Shown: positions 43,016 through 52,541 of the stretch, piece after piece
Position numbering within the stretch: position 1 is the first letter of the stretch
Layout of the letters: each line of letters begins with the position of its first letter
Assembly: GCA_963707465.1 (NCBI GenBank)
Contig: CAVPQK010000023.1
Location: 1-64,000 of the forward strand
Direction of reading: 5' to 3'
DNA length: 64,000 nt
From: Bog-159 sp963707465
GTDB taxonomy: Bacteria; Acidobacteriota; Terriglobia; Bryobacterales; Bryobacteraceae
Notes under the pieces: model-generated
Told to the model about the DNA's origin: nothing
The model's database searches: none
The model's input: only the letters and a program-made list of their open reading frames with translations
Position numbers and translations under genes: made by a program

Positions 43016-45349
43016 TCAGTTTCGCAACGGTTTTCCGGTCTTCAGCATGTGCTGCATGCGTTCCTGCGTTTTGCGCTGGCCGCACAGGCTGAGGAAGGCT
43101 TCCCTTTCCAGGTCCAGCAGGTATTGTTCGGAGACGGTCTGACGGCCGGTCAGGTTGCCGCCGCTCAATACGTATGCCAGTTTCCCTCCTACTACGGTAT
43201 CGTAATCCGAGATGTAATTGCCTTGGCGGGCCAGATAGACGCCGGTTTTGAGCAGCGCCAGATCTTCAGCGCCGCCAACTTCCACATCGGTGCGCGGCAC
43301 GCCGGGAACATAACCGGGCGCGATGGATAACGCCAGCGCCTTGGCATCGTCGATGAGCCGCTCGGGGTTCATGGAAATCTGGTCCTGCGGGCGCAGCAGG
43401 CCGAAGCTCCGGGCTTCCGCCGCGCTGGTCGCGACCTTGGCGTAGGCGATCAATTCGAAGGCCTTTTGCGCGCTGCCGAAGCGCAGCAGCATTTCCTTGG
43501 TGCCGCCCGCGCCGGGGATCACACCCACGCCGACTTCGACCAGGCCCATGTACGTTTCCGCGGACGCCTGCACGCGCGCCGAATGGATGGCGATCTCGCA
43601 GCCGCCGCCCAAAGTCAGGCCGAACGGCGCGGACACCACCGGCTTGGGCGCGTACTTGATCATCATCGTGGCTTGCTGGAAACGGTTAATGGCGGCTTCC
43701 AACTCTTCCCACTCTTCCTCCTGGGAGGCCAGCAACACCAGCATCAGGTTCGCGCCGACGCTGAAGTTTTCGCCCTGGTTGGCGATGATCATGGCTTCGA
43801 AGTTCTTGGAGGTCTCTTCGATGCCGGCGCGAACCAAAGAGACCTGGTCGTCGCCCAGCGAGTTCATCTTGCTGTGGAACTCCAGGCAGAGCACGCCGTC
43901 GCCGATGTCGATCAACGACGCGCCACCGTTCTTCTTCACCACGCCGTGCGCGTGTTTGACATCCTTGAGCACTGTAATGCCGGGGCGGTCCACCAGCCAC
44001 TTATAGGAATTGGCAAGCAGGTCGAAATATTCGTGGTGCGGGCGCCGGTCGTGATCGGGCGCTTCGTAGAAGGATTTCGCGCCGCTCGCCAGCATCTTCT
44101 CCACGCTCTCCGGAATGTGGCGCTGTTCGCGGCGCATGCGCGCGACGGTTTCTTCGACGCCCAGCGCGTCCCACAACTCAAACGGGCCGAGCGAGTTGGC
44201 ATAGCCCCAGCGCATGGCGCGGTCGATCTCCACGATGCGGTCGGAAATCTCCGGCACCATGGCCGCCGAATACAGCACCAGGTCGCTGAAGAGCCTCCAG
44301 AGAAACGTGCCGGGGCGGTCGGTGAGCGCCATTAAGGCGCGCAGGCGCTGGGGCAGGTCTTCGATATTGCGGACGCCATCGATCGAACCGAAGCGAGCTT
44401 TCTTGGACGGCTGGTACTCAAGCGTCTTCAGATCGAGCGCCAGGATCTCCTTTTTGTCGCCCTTGCCGATGCGCTTGTAAAAGCCCTGGCCGGTCTTGTC
44501 GCCCAGCCATCCGCGCTCGATCATCTGGGCGAAGAAGGGCGGCAGCACGAAGCGCTCGCGCCAGGGATCGCCAGGCACGAGGTCGTAAAGATTCTTGGTG
44601 ACGTGCTCCCATACATCGAGGCCGACGATGTCCAGGAGCCGATAGCTGGCGCTCTTTGGCAGCCCGATGAGGGCGCCGGTAAGCGCGTCAACTTCCTCGA
44701 TGGTGAAGCCCATCTCCACGGTCAGGCTTTGCACGGTACCGCCCAGGAAGCTGCCGATGCGATTGGCGATGAAGTTCGGCGTATCCTTGCACGGCACGAC
44801 GCCTTTGCCCAGGTGGTGGTCGGCGAAATCGGCGACGCCCTCGCGTACGGCGGGCAGGGTCTCGGGGCCGGGGATCAGTTCCAGCAGGTGGAGATAGCGG
44901 GGCGGGTTAAAGAAGTGCGTTCCAAGAAAATGATGGCGGAACTCGGTGGGGAACCCGTCGGCGATGGTTTCGAGCGGAATGCCACTGGTGTTGGTGGAGA
45001 AGATAGCGCCCGGCTTGCGATGCTTCAACACCTTCTCGATCAGAGCGCGCTTGATCGCCAGATTTTCGGTGACGGCTTCCACGATCCAATCGCAATCCTT
45101 AATCTTGGCGAGGTCGTCTTCGAAGTTGCCGGGTGTGACTAGCGACTTAGTTTCAGGAGTAAAGAAAGCGGCGGGCTTTTGTTTCAGTGCCGCTTCCAAT
45201 CCGCCCAGGGCAGCGGCGCTGCGATTGGCCTGATTGGGGAGAACGATATCGAGCAATAAAGCTGGGACGCCCGCATTGGCAAAATGGGCGGCGATGCGCG
45301 AACCCATGGTGCCGGCTCCCAGCACGGCTACACGACGAAGTGGTGTCAT
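43016..45349 (-). CDS. 3-hydroxyacyl-CoA dehydrogenase/enoyl-CoA hydratase fusion (FadN-like order)
   Basis: 777 residues. The NAD-binding hydroxyacyl-CoA dehydrogenase comes first (VLGAGTMGSRIAAHFANAGV, ENLAIKRALIEKV, NRIGSFLGGTV). The crotonase domain is C-terminal (FGLTLGGGCEIAIHSARVQA, VGVIPGAGGTKEMLLRF). This order is the reverse of Escherichia coli FadB and matches FadN-type enzymes. With the thiolase and dehydrogenase downstream it completes a fatty-acid beta-oxidation operon. Confidence 0.9.
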   Translation of the reverse strand: MTPLRRVAVLGAGTMGSRIAAHFANAGVPALLLDIVLPNQANRSAAALGGLEAALKQKPAAFFTPETKSLVTPGNFEDDLAKIKDCDWIVEAVTENLAIKRALIEKVLKHRKPGAIFSTNTSGIPLETIADGFPTEFRHHFLGTHFFNPPRYLHLLELIPGPETLPAVREGVADFADHHLGKGVVPCKDTPNFIANRIGSFLGGTVQSLTVEMGFTIEEVDALTGALIGLPKSASYRLLDIVGLDVWEHVTKNLYDLVPGDPWRERFVLPPFFAQMIERGWLGDKTGQGFYKRIGKGDKKEILALDLKTLEYQPSKKARFGSIDGVRNIEDLPQRLRALMALTDRPGTFLWRLFSDLVLYSAAMVPEISDRIVEIDRAMRWGYANSLGPFELWDALGVEETVARMRREQRHIPESVEKMLASGAKSFYEAPDHDRRPHHEYFDLLANSYKWLVDRPGITVLKDVKHAHGVVKKNGGASLIDIGDGVLCLEFHSKMNSLGDDQVSLVRAGIEETSKNFEAMIIANQGENFSVGANLMLVLLASQEEEWEELEAAINRFQQATMMIKYAPKPVVSAPFGLTLGGGCEIAIHSARVQASAETYMGLVEVGVGVIPGAGGTKEMLLRFGSAQKAFELIAYAKVATSAAEARSFGLLRPQDQISMNPERLIDDAKALALSIAPGYVPGVPRTDVEVGGAEDLALLKTGVYLARQGNYISDYDTVVGGKLAYVLSGGNLTGRQTVSEQYLLDLEREAFLSLCGQRKTQERMQHMLKTGKPLRN

Positions 45350-45425
45350 CAGTTCGGAGTTTAGCGCGATTTACGCGCGGATGGCTATGGAATCGGTTCT
45401 ATGTGTCACAGTGCTGAAATTTTCG

Positions 45426-45632
45426 TCAGTCGATGGGAAGATCGGGGAGTTGGTCGGCGGGAACTTCAACGATTTTTCCGTTTTCCCAGAACACCATGGA
45501 GAAGCCCCTTTGCTTGTGCTCCTTGACGGTTCTGCGATAGGCCCGCTGCAGTGCTTCATCGATGGCCGTGCCCTCGCGAAAGATCTGGCCGATATCCTTC
45601 TTTTGCGGCTTTTCCGGCTTCGCTGTATTCAT
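45426..45632 (-). CDS. small partner protein of the zeta-type toxin
   Basis: 68 residues from ATG 45632 (GGGAG five bases upstream). MNTAKPEKPQKKDIGQIFRE ... FSMVFWENGKIVEVPADQL resembles small proteins that regularly accompany zeta-toxin-like kinases and may act as antitoxin. It overlaps the toxin-like gene by four bases (ATGA). The toxin has lost its kinase P-loop, so this gene may be a relic. Confidence 0.55.
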   Translation of the reverse strand: MNTAKPEKPQKKDIGQIFREGTAIDEALQRAYRRTVKEHKQRGFSMVFWENGKIVEVPADQLPDLPID

Positions 45633-46081
45633 CGCCACTCCCTGTTCACATTGTTCCACAATTCCTGGTCAAAGACCACGTCGGACTGATCCCTGACGCC
45701 GTCGGCGATCAAGCGCCGCTCTCCCCGAACCGAGTTGTCGTAGAAGCGCCAGCTTGCGGCCAATGGACGGTAAATGCGGAAGAAATTCCGTAAGCCGGCC
45801 TCATAGCGCCGGCGGATGGTCTCCTCCGGCACGTGATGGCCGCCCTCCAGGACGCGCTGCCGCACACGTGCGACGGCCATATCGGCGGATGGCAGCCAGA
45901 AGAAGAGCAAGTGAAATTCATATCCGGTTGCCATCAGGGTCTTGATCCATGAAGCGAAGGTGCGGCTGGCGAGGGTGGCCTCGAAAGCAACGTCGGCGCG
46001 CTGCACGGTAAGGTGATCGAGACGCTGCAGCATGATTCTGCCGGCATCGAAAGCGACGGTTTCGGGTTGAAAGGACGCGAG
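45629..46081 (-). pseudogene. zeta-toxin-like kinase lacking its N-terminal P-loop
   Basis: The open frame begins after a stop at 46082 and reads SFQPETVAFDAGRIMLQRLD ... DVAFEATLASRTFASWIKTL ... RVLEGGHHVPEETIRRRYEA ... FYDNS, which is the middle and C-terminal part of the zeta/P-loop kinase family in the right order. The N-terminal Walker A (GPNGAGKST type) is missing upstream, where a REP-like element and then the surA-like promoter region lie. It is thus 5'-truncated, and a shorter start at ATG 46033 would remain non-functional. Confidence 0.65.
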
Positions 46082-46090
46082 TCATTGAAA

Positions 46091-46178
46091 TTGGGGCGGG
46101 CAATCTCGGCCGCAACTGCCTTTAGAGGCGGCCGAGAGCCGGCTGAAAGCCGGCTGCGGGCAGGATTGCCCGCCCTCC
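46091..46178. repeat. compound REP-like element (copy 2 with an inverted partial copy)
   Basis: 46138-46178 is the 41-bp element. Upstream, GGGGCGGGCAATC (from 46093) is an inverted partial copy of its GATTGCCCGCCC end, and between them TCGGCCGC pairs with GCGGCCGA. The whole 88 bases can fold into one long stem with internal hairpins, as in bacterial BIMEs. Confidence 0.8.
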
Positions 46179-46253
46179 AACTTCGTCTTCACCACCATTC
46201 GTGGGCCGCTGGAGTTCTGCCCCACCCGGGCGCAATGGTAGAATGTGCAATAT

Positions 46254-47483
46254 ATGTATCGCAGGTTTGTCCTCCTCATGGCGCTTACGGCAGCCTCCAT
46301 CTCCGTGGCTGCGGCCGCCGATGTCCGCATCGTCGAAGAGATCGTCGCCAAAGTGAACAACGACGTGATCACGCGCGGCGAAATGGAGCGTACCCAGCAG
46401 GAACTCGCCGCTGAACTCCGCCAGCAAGGACTGGCCGGCGCCAAGCTCCAACAAACGCTCCATGAGCGGTCCGCCGACGCGCTGCGCGAGCAGATCGACC
46501 AGCTTCTGTTGGTCCAGAAAGCCAAGGACCTCAACATCAGCGTGGATTCCGAAATCACCAAGAAACTGGCGGCCATGCAGGTGCAAAGCAAGATCACCGA
46601 TCCGGACAAATTCCACGACTTCATCCGCGAGCAGACGGGCATGCCCTTCGAGGACTTCAAGCAGCAGGTCAAGAATCAGCTCCTGACCACGCGCGTGATC
46701 GGCGAGGAGATCAGCTCGCATGTGATCATCCCCGAGGCGGATAAGCGCAAGTACTACGAAGAGCACAAGAGCGAGTTCACCCGCGACGAGGAAGTCTTCG
46801 TGCAACAGATCTTTATATCAACCGAAGGCAAGACGCCGGAACAGGTGGCCGCGGCTGAAAAGAAGGCCAAGGATCTGGTGGCACGCGCGCGGAAGGGGGA
46901 GAAGTTCGCGGACCTGGCGGCGACCAACTCCGATGATTTGGAAACCGCCCGGGTGGGCGGTGAGATGCCGCCGTTCAAGCGCGGCCAGTTGCTGAAACAG
47001 ATCGACGACATCGTCTTCAAGCAGAATAAGGGCTACGTCACCGATCCGATTCGCGCACCGACTGGCTTCCTGATCACGAAAATCGTAGAACGCCACGAAA
47101 AAGGACTGGCGACTTACGACGAGGTCGAAAACGAGATTAACGAGAGAATGGCGGGGCCGCAGATGCAAGCCAAGGTGCGCACCTATCTGACCAAGCTGCG
47201 CCAGGACGCGTTTCTGGAGATCAAGCCCGGCTACGTGGATAGCGGCGCCGCGCCCGGCAAAGACACGGCCTGGAAGGACGTTGCCCAGTTGAAGCCGCAG
47301 ACCGTGACCAAGCAGGAAGTCGCGGCGCACCACCGGCGGAAGCGGCTGCTCTTCGCGCTGCCGATTCCCGGGACCGGCGACAAGAAGGCGCCATCCACCA
47401 AGCCCCCGGCGGCCACTACGCCCACCAGCGCCAAAGTCGCTCCGGCGCCCACCACGCCGCTCGCGACGCCCGCCAAGCAGTAG
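46254..47483 (+). CDS. SurA-like periplasmic peptidyl-prolyl isomerase
   Basis: 409 residues from ATG 46254 (a GTG nine bases earlier is possible). Signal peptide (ending VAAAAD), SurA N-terminal helical chaperone part (IVAKVNNDVITRGEMERTQQ), one parvulin domain (EEVFVQQIFISTEGKTPEQV ... GGEMPPFKRGQL ... GFLITKIVERH), and a C-terminal Ala/Pro/Thr-rich tail. It would help fold outer-membrane proteins such as the barrel at 211-1566. The YhaM-like gene starts seven bases after its stop. Confidence 0.85.
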   Translation: MYRRFVLLMALTAASISVAAAADVRIVEEIVAKVNNDVITRGEMERTQQELAAELRQQGLAGAKLQQTLHERSADALREQIDQLLLVQKAKDLNISVDSEITKKLAAMQVQSKITDPDKFHDFIREQTGMPFEDFKQQVKNQLLTTRVIGEEISSHVIIPEADKRKYYEEHKSEFTRDEEVFVQQIFISTEGKTPEQVAAAEKKAKDLVARARKGEKFADLAATNSDDLETARVGGEMPPFKRGQLLKQIDDIVFKQNKGYVTDPIRAPTGFLITKIVERHEKGLATYDEVENEINERMAGPQMQAKVRTYLTKLRQDAFLEIKPGYVDSGAAPGKDTAWKDVAQLKPQTVTKQEVAAHHRRKRLLFALPIPGTGDKKAPSTKPPAATTPTSAKVAPAPTTPLATPAKQ

Positions 47484-47490
47484 CGCCGAC

Positions 47491-48612
47491 ATGAAATCGC
47501 CCTATGTAAACGAACTCAAGCCGGATCAGATAGTGACTGGCAGCTTCCTGGTTTGCGCCAAGGAGATCCGGCAGAAAAAGAAGGGCGATCCTTATTTGTC
47601 TCTGCAACTCGGCGATCGCACCGGCGAGTTGGATACCAAGATGTGGGACAACGTGGCCGAAGTGATGGAAACCTTCGAGCGCGATGACTTCGTCAAGGTC
47701 AAGGGGCTGGTCCAGATTTTTCACAACCGGCCACAGTTGACCTTGCACACCATCCGCCGGCTGGACGACGGCGAAGTGGACTTCACCGATTATTTTCCGG
47801 CCTCGGCGCGCGATCCGGAGGATATGTGGCGGGAATTGCGCGCGTTCGCCGCGGCCATCGCGAATCCGCACCTGCATCAACTGGTGGCCGCCCTGCTGGA
47901 CGACGATGAAATCGCGCGCCGCTATCGCCTGGCGCCCGCCGCCAAGCAGATCCATCACGCCTACCTAGGCGGATTGATCGAGCACGTGCTTTCTCTCTGC
48001 CACCTGGCGCGTCTCACGGCGAGTCACTACCCCATGATCGACACCGACCTTCTGACCACGGGCGCCATCGTGCATGACATCGGCAAGATTCACGAGTTGA
48101 GCTACGAGCGCGGATTTAGCTACAGCGACGAGGGCCAGTTACTTGGACATATGTTGATCGCTATCCGGATGGTGGGCGATAAGCTGCGCGAGATCCCGGA
48201 TTTCCCGCCGCGGCTGCGGTCGCTCGTCGAGCACATGATTGTCAGCCACCACGGACAACTGGAATTCGGATCCCCCAAAACGCCGGTATTCCCGGAAGCC
48301 ATGCTGCTCCATTACTTGGACGATATGGACTCCAAAATGGAGTGCATGCGCCACCTGATTGAGAAGGACCGCCAGTACGCGGGGAACTTCACCAGCTTTA
48401 GCCCGAGCCTGGAGCGCGTGCTGTTAAAAAAAGACCGGTATCTGGCAGGACCGGTCCCCGAGCCTACGAGTGCCGCCGCGTGTCCTCCGGCCAAGCTTCC
48501 GATCGCGACAACGCCCGTACCGGCCCCCGCGCCCCTGCCGAAGAGCAATTCCCCATTCGCGGACAAATTGCGGCAGGCCTGGCCGCCGGCGGAGGCCAAG
48601 AGAGAAGGCTAA
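47491..48612 (+). CDS. YhaM-like 3'-5' exoribonuclease (OB fold plus HD domain)
   Basis: 373 residues. N-terminal OB-fold nucleic-acid-binding part (PDQIVTGSFLVCAKEIRQKK ... LHTIRRL), then an HD phosphohydrolase domain with HHAYLGGLIEHVLS, GAIVHDIGK and HMIVSHHG, and a proline-rich tail. YhaM of Bacillus has the same OB-HD layout and degrades single-stranded RNA or DNA from the 3' end. The stop overlaps the BlaI-like start by one base (TAATG). Confidence 0.82.
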   Translation: MKSPYVNELKPDQIVTGSFLVCAKEIRQKKKGDPYLSLQLGDRTGELDTKMWDNVAEVMETFERDDFVKVKGLVQIFHNRPQLTLHTIRRLDDGEVDFTDYFPASARDPEDMWRELRAFAAAIANPHLHQLVAALLDDDEIARRYRLAPAAKQIHHAYLGGLIEHVLSLCHLARLTASHYPMIDTDLLTTGAIVHDIGKIHELSYERGFSYSDEGQLLGHMLIAIRMVGDKLREIPDFPPRLRSLVEHMIVSHHGQLEFGSPKTPVFPEAMLLHYLDDMDSKMECMRHLIEKDRQYAGNFTSFSPSLERVLLKKDRYLAGPVPEPTSAAACPPAKLPIATTPVPAPAPLPKSNSPFADKLRQAWPPAEAKREG

Positions 48613-49010
48613 TGCGTAAATCCGCCACGCGCACCGTCCCGCCGCCGTTGGAGTTATTGTGTCTCAATGCGCTTTGGTCGCTGGAACAAGCGAGCGTGAA
48701 GGAGGTGCGGGAGCGGGTCGCCCCCAGCCGTCCGCTGGCCTACACGACGGTAATGACCGTGCTCGACCGCCTGGCACGCCGCGCGATCGTCACGCGCCGC
48801 AAAGCCGGCCGCGCGTTCGTGTACGCTCCGGCGGTGTCGCGCGACGCGATACGGCGGCTGGCGTTGCAGGAGTTCCTGGATTCACACTTCGAGAGCTCCC
48901 AGCACCAGTTGCTGCAGTTTCTTCGGGGCGATCCACGTACAGAGGCTGCTCTGCCCGCTAGCATTGCTGCTAATGGGGCGGCTAATGTCCTGGATCCCGC
49001 CCTGCTGTAG
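48612..49010 (+). CDS. BlaI/MecI-family transcriptional regulator
   Basis: 132 residues. The winged helix is typical: LELLCLNALWSLEQASVKEV ... AYTTVMTVLDRLARRAIVTR, followed by the dimerisation helices. In characterised systems BlaI represses beta-lactamase or respiratory genes and is released by a BlaR1-type sensor protease; no such sensor is seen here. Translationally coupled to the nuclease gene. Confidence 0.85.
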   Translation: MRKSATRTVPPPLELLCLNALWSLEQASVKEVRERVAPSRPLAYTTVMTVLDRLARRAIVTRRKAGRAFVYAPAVSRDAIRRLALQEFLDSHFESSQHQLLQFLRGDPRTEAALPASIAANGAANVLDPALL

Positions 49011-49029
49011 GTGCGCGGACGCTCGAAGA

Positions 49030-51660
49030 CTAATTCGAGCCGTTTCCAGCGGACGCGGCTATATTAATGAAGAATGGCATGCTGAGGTCGCCATCCAGCG
49101 AGACCGTTACGGGCACCTGCTGGCCCGCGATCGAAGCGGACAGCGTAAACTGAACCAGCAGATCATTGGAGCCGTCCTGCGCCTGTTGAATCGTGAGGCC
49201 GGGGATACTTACTCCGGCTTCGGCAACTCCGACGCGGCTGGGGGCGGCCAACACCGCCGGATCCATCCCGGTCGCTGCCAGCGTGATGGTGTCACCAGGC
49301 GCCGCGGCCTGGGAGCCACCCAAGGCAACCCCCGCATCCACCGCACTCACGATGACGGGCGGCGGCGGATCGATCTGCAGCACCAGCGGATAAGCTTCGA
49401 ACGCGCCATTTTGGAAAGTTAACACGGCCGGACCGGTAGGCACACCCACCGGAACCACGAAGTTGATCTGGCTGGGCGACGCATAGAGGATCTGGGCGCT
49501 CTGACCCGCCAGTGTTATAGCTGGTGATGCCTCGCCCGCTTGCAGATTCTGTCCATAGATCGAAGCGATGGCCCCGGGGTAAAGGCTGTTCAGCAGTGGA
49601 TAGAAGGCGTTGGGCACGGGCAGACCAATTATCGGAAGATTCGAATTCGGCGCTGCAACCTGGAACCCCGCCGTTTGCTCCGCAACCTGGAATCCGGAGA
49701 TGACGCTCGCCACGGTGCTCTGCAGAATGGCGGATGGGGACACGGTCACATCGGCAATGGCGTGGGTAGGGCCCAGCACCCACAGGCGCCGAACGGCGAT
49801 GTCGCCCGAACCAAAGCCGACGGTAGTCATCCCATCCACGAATTGCATGGTGGAAGTGGTTATGTCCACCATAGCCGAAACTCCCTGCGGAAGAGTGGGG
49901 ATCGCGGCCTGCGACATCGTTAAAGTCGAAATGACCGCCGCGGGTGGATTGGTTTGCGGGTAGGAATAGGTGAACGGGGGCTGCGTCTGCGGCTGCAGGA
50001 ACGTCGAATTTTGGCCGTCGGGGTTATACACGGTAATGGTGGCCGTCTGGCCGCTGGCGCCGGGCGGCGGCATGACCGAGACGAAGCCCGACTGCCCGGT
50101 CGGATCGGACGTGTTGGCCGCGTAAGCCGCCGTGACTTGCCCCGGCAGACTATCGAAGAACACCTGGCTGTTCGCGCTCAGGCCGGTTCCGGCAACGGTG
50201 GCCGAGCCGTCCGGATTCGGAGTCACGGAAGTCAGCAACGGCGGCGGATTCTCCACCACCTGGACGGCTTGCGGCAGCACGAAGATGTCGTCGGGCAGCA
50301 TGAACAGCAGATGTTCGGGACCGAGGGCGGGGGTCGATTGATAATCGAAGTACATGGCCAGGAGGGTGATGTTCCCGTCCTGATAGACGTCCGATGCGTA
50401 ATCCGGTAAAGGCCCACCCGGTGCGCCCAGAGCCAGCACGCTTTGGACCGGCGTGGACGTAGCCCGCGAGGTGAGTCCGTTACCCTGCGCCAGCACCGTT
50501 TCCACCGCGGTGTTCGCATTCAAATACGCCGGCTGATCGTAGCTCGGAGTGGCGGAACTGTACCAATAAGACGTCACATCGTAGATTTCGACCGCGGCGC
50601 GCGGCTGCACTGCAAAATCGATACCGCCGACGCTGGAGCCCTGGGATATAGCGACGGAGGTGAACTGGCTTGGATCCCAGGTGCCGGGAGCGAAAGTGCT
50701 CACAAACGGTCCGCTAGCGGGCACCTGTGTGACGCCGCTGGGATCGTAGGGCAGAGTGATATTGGCGGTCGGCGGCAGCGGATGCACATACACCCAATAA
50801 TTCCCCGGCGGCAAGCCGTCGATCTCGTAGGTCCCATCCGGATTGGTCAGGTTGCTCACGGCCGAGCCGTTCGGCAGAATAGCCACAACCGAAGCCAGGT
50901 GCACGCCCTGTCCACCCATGGTCACCTGGCCGCTGATCGAGCCATATCCGGCCGGGAAGCCGCCGGCAGGATAAAGCAGCGAGACGCCCGCGATATCGTC
51001 CGCGTCCAGCGGCCGCGCGCGGTTTGTGGCGCGCGACACCGCGGTGGACATGGTGGCAGAGGTGAATGCATGCTGCAACCCGATCGAATGCCCGATCTCG
51101 TGGACCAGAACCGTGAAAAACAGCTCGGAATAACTGGGCCCCGTGTAACCTTCCGAACTGACCGCCCCCGCCTGCTCGGTCAGGTTGACGTTTAACTGAA
51201 TGAACGATTCCAGGATGGGTACGAACTGAGTTCCATCCGCCGCGGTCACAGGAGTGGTGGAGGCCGAATGACCGGCGAGCGCCAGCACACCCGGCGGCAA
51301 GTCGTCCACGAAGGCTATCTCGCCGGCGGGCACGCTCTGCGCGGTGCCGGCGGTCTGCAGGCCGCCAAAGGCCACCCGCAAACCCGAACTGGCCACGGAG
51401 TTCCAAGCCAGGGTGGCGTTGCGAATCTGCTCCAGGACGGAAGGAAAACTGTCATTCGGCGTATAGCTGGTGGGTCCGGAAGTGGAGACGAAGAATGTGA
51501 CGGTTTGGTCCGGCAGCGCCGTAAGATCGAATTTTTCAAAGACGACGGAATAGGGCGACGACGAATTCAGATAGTGGACGTAGTGGTAATAAGCCGCCGA
51601 TGGGGTCGCCGCGGCGGCCAGGATTCCCGCCAGCCGCGCGAATGTCTTCAGGCGGATCAT
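49030..51660 (-). CDS. secreted matrixin-like zinc metalloprotease with TIGR03437 C-terminus
   Basis: 876 residues from ATG 51660, overlapping the upstream gene by ATGA. Signal peptide (ending PSAAY). The zinc-protease motif HEIGHSIGLQHA lies near residue 187, followed by a Met-turn-like ATMSTAV, as in M10-type metzincins. Then come a carboxypeptidase-regulatory-like beta domain (GSISGQVTMGGQGVHLASVV), IPT/TIG-like domains, and from about 673 the Solibacter-associated domain (SLYPGAIASIYGQNLQ ... ASPSQINFVVP). It probably degrades extracellular proteins. The small secreted partner gene is translated first. Confidence 0.82.
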   Translation of the reverse strand: MIRLKTFARLAGILAAAATPSAAYYHYVHYLNSSSPYSVVFEKFDLTALPDQTVTFFVSTSGPTSYTPNDSFPSVLEQIRNATLAWNSVASSGLRVAFGGLQTAGTAQSVPAGEIAFVDDLPPGVLALAGHSASTTPVTAADGTQFVPILESFIQLNVNLTEQAGAVSSEGYTGPSYSELFFTVLVHEIGHSIGLQHAFTSATMSTAVSRATNRARPLDADDIAGVSLLYPAGGFPAGYGSISGQVTMGGQGVHLASVVAILPNGSAVSNLTNPDGTYEIDGLPPGNYWVYVHPLPPTANITLPYDPSGVTQVPASGPFVSTFAPGTWDPSQFTSVAISQGSSVGGIDFAVQPRAAVEIYDVTSYWYSSATPSYDQPAYLNANTAVETVLAQGNGLTSRATSTPVQSVLALGAPGGPLPDYASDVYQDGNITLLAMYFDYQSTPALGPEHLLFMLPDDIFVLPQAVQVVENPPPLLTSVTPNPDGSATVAGTGLSANSQVFFDSLPGQVTAAYAANTSDPTGQSGFVSVMPPPGASGQTATITVYNPDGQNSTFLQPQTQPPFTYSYPQTNPPAAVISTLTMSQAAIPTLPQGVSAMVDITTSTMQFVDGMTTVGFGSGDIAVRRLWVLGPTHAIADVTVSPSAILQSTVASVISGFQVAEQTAGFQVAAPNSNLPIIGLPVPNAFYPLLNSLYPGAIASIYGQNLQAGEASPAITLAGQSAQILYASPSQINFVVPVGVPTGPAVLTFQNGAFEAYPLVLQIDPPPPVIVSAVDAGVALGGSQAAAPGDTITLAATGMDPAVLAAPSRVGVAEAGVSIPGLTIQQAQDGSNDLLVQFTLSASIAGQQVPVTVSLDGDLSMPFFINIAASAGNGSN

Positions 51661-52208
51661 GATCCTGACGTGCCTCCGGCGGCGATGGCTGCAAGCAGTT
51701 GCGCGAGCGGCATGCTGATAGGCTGGCTCCGCACGGCCTGTCCGGTACCCGGCGCCAGAATGGTCTCCGTGGTGGGCATCTGTTCCACGGTCATATTGCC
51801 GGAAGTGTCCTGCAGCAGGTTGAACACGCCTTGGGTGTAGCCAATCGGGTAGGTCGCACCCTTGCTGGATGTCCACAGGAACAGCACGTATTGCTGACCC
51901 GCGATCAACTGCGGCACGCCGGGATACGTCTGGCGGACGCCTTTGACGGTTCCGCCGGGCACCATCACGTCGATGGTGCTCTGGGCGGCGCCCTTCCACT
52001 GCGCCACGACGCTGACCTTATAGTGCGTGTAGACCACCGCGCCAGTATATGCAGCCGAAGATCCGGTGACCTGTGCCTGGACAATGATGGTGGACTTGCC
52101 GATCAGATCGTTCAGGCTGAGCAGCTCCAAAGTGGCGCCCCAGACCGGCGCCAACCAAACGGCCAGGCAAAGCGCGAAGCGAGCGGGTTTCGGCACGATA
52201 CTCTTCAT
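51657..52208 (-). CDS. small secreted partner of the metalloprotease
   Basis: 183 residues with a signal peptide (ending PVWGAT). The body (LELLSLNDLIGKSTIIVQAQ ... YKVSVVAQWKGAAQSTIDVM ... LIAGQQYVLFLW) is a beta-rich domain that I have seen next to acidobacterial matrixin-like genes but cannot name. Coupled by ATGA to the protease gene. A chaperone, inhibitor or cofactor role for the protease is a guess from the pairing. Confidence 0.65.
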   Translation of the reverse strand: MKSIVPKPARFALCLAVWLAPVWGATLELLSLNDLIGKSTIIVQAQVTGSSAAYTGAVVYTHYKVSVVAQWKGAAQSTIDVMVPGGTVKGVRQTYPGVPQLIAGQQYVLFLWTSSKGATYPIGYTQGVFNLLQDTSGNMTVEQMPTTETILAPGTGQAVRSQPISMPLAQLLAAIAAGGTSGS

Positions 52209-52541
52209 GGCACTTCGCCTACCAATTTAACATACTGACAATACAAGGCTTAACATCTTCGCCCCCAGTCCCGCCGTGTTGCTTCGACACGTCTTTGTGG
52301 CGGCATGCCCCACTAGGCGCTCCAGTACCAGGACCCATCTCGTAGGTGATGGCGTACCTCACAATTCCCGGCAGTGCTATTGACATCTGTAAAAAACCCG
52401 GCGATGCTGGAGTTACTGGCTTTACCCGCGGTCTGAGGCGAAACCAATCCCTGCCGGTGTGAGGGAAAGGGCCGCAGGCTGTCACAACTCCCGATAGACG
52501 ATGCGCACTTCGCACGCCCTTAGTGCGTCCAGCCAAGAACC
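52209..52541. other. divergent intergenic region
   Basis: No gene recognised. It must contain the promoters of the metalloprotease pair (AT-richer part near 52215-52245) and of the acyltransferase gene. No clear operator seen. Confidence 0.4.
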
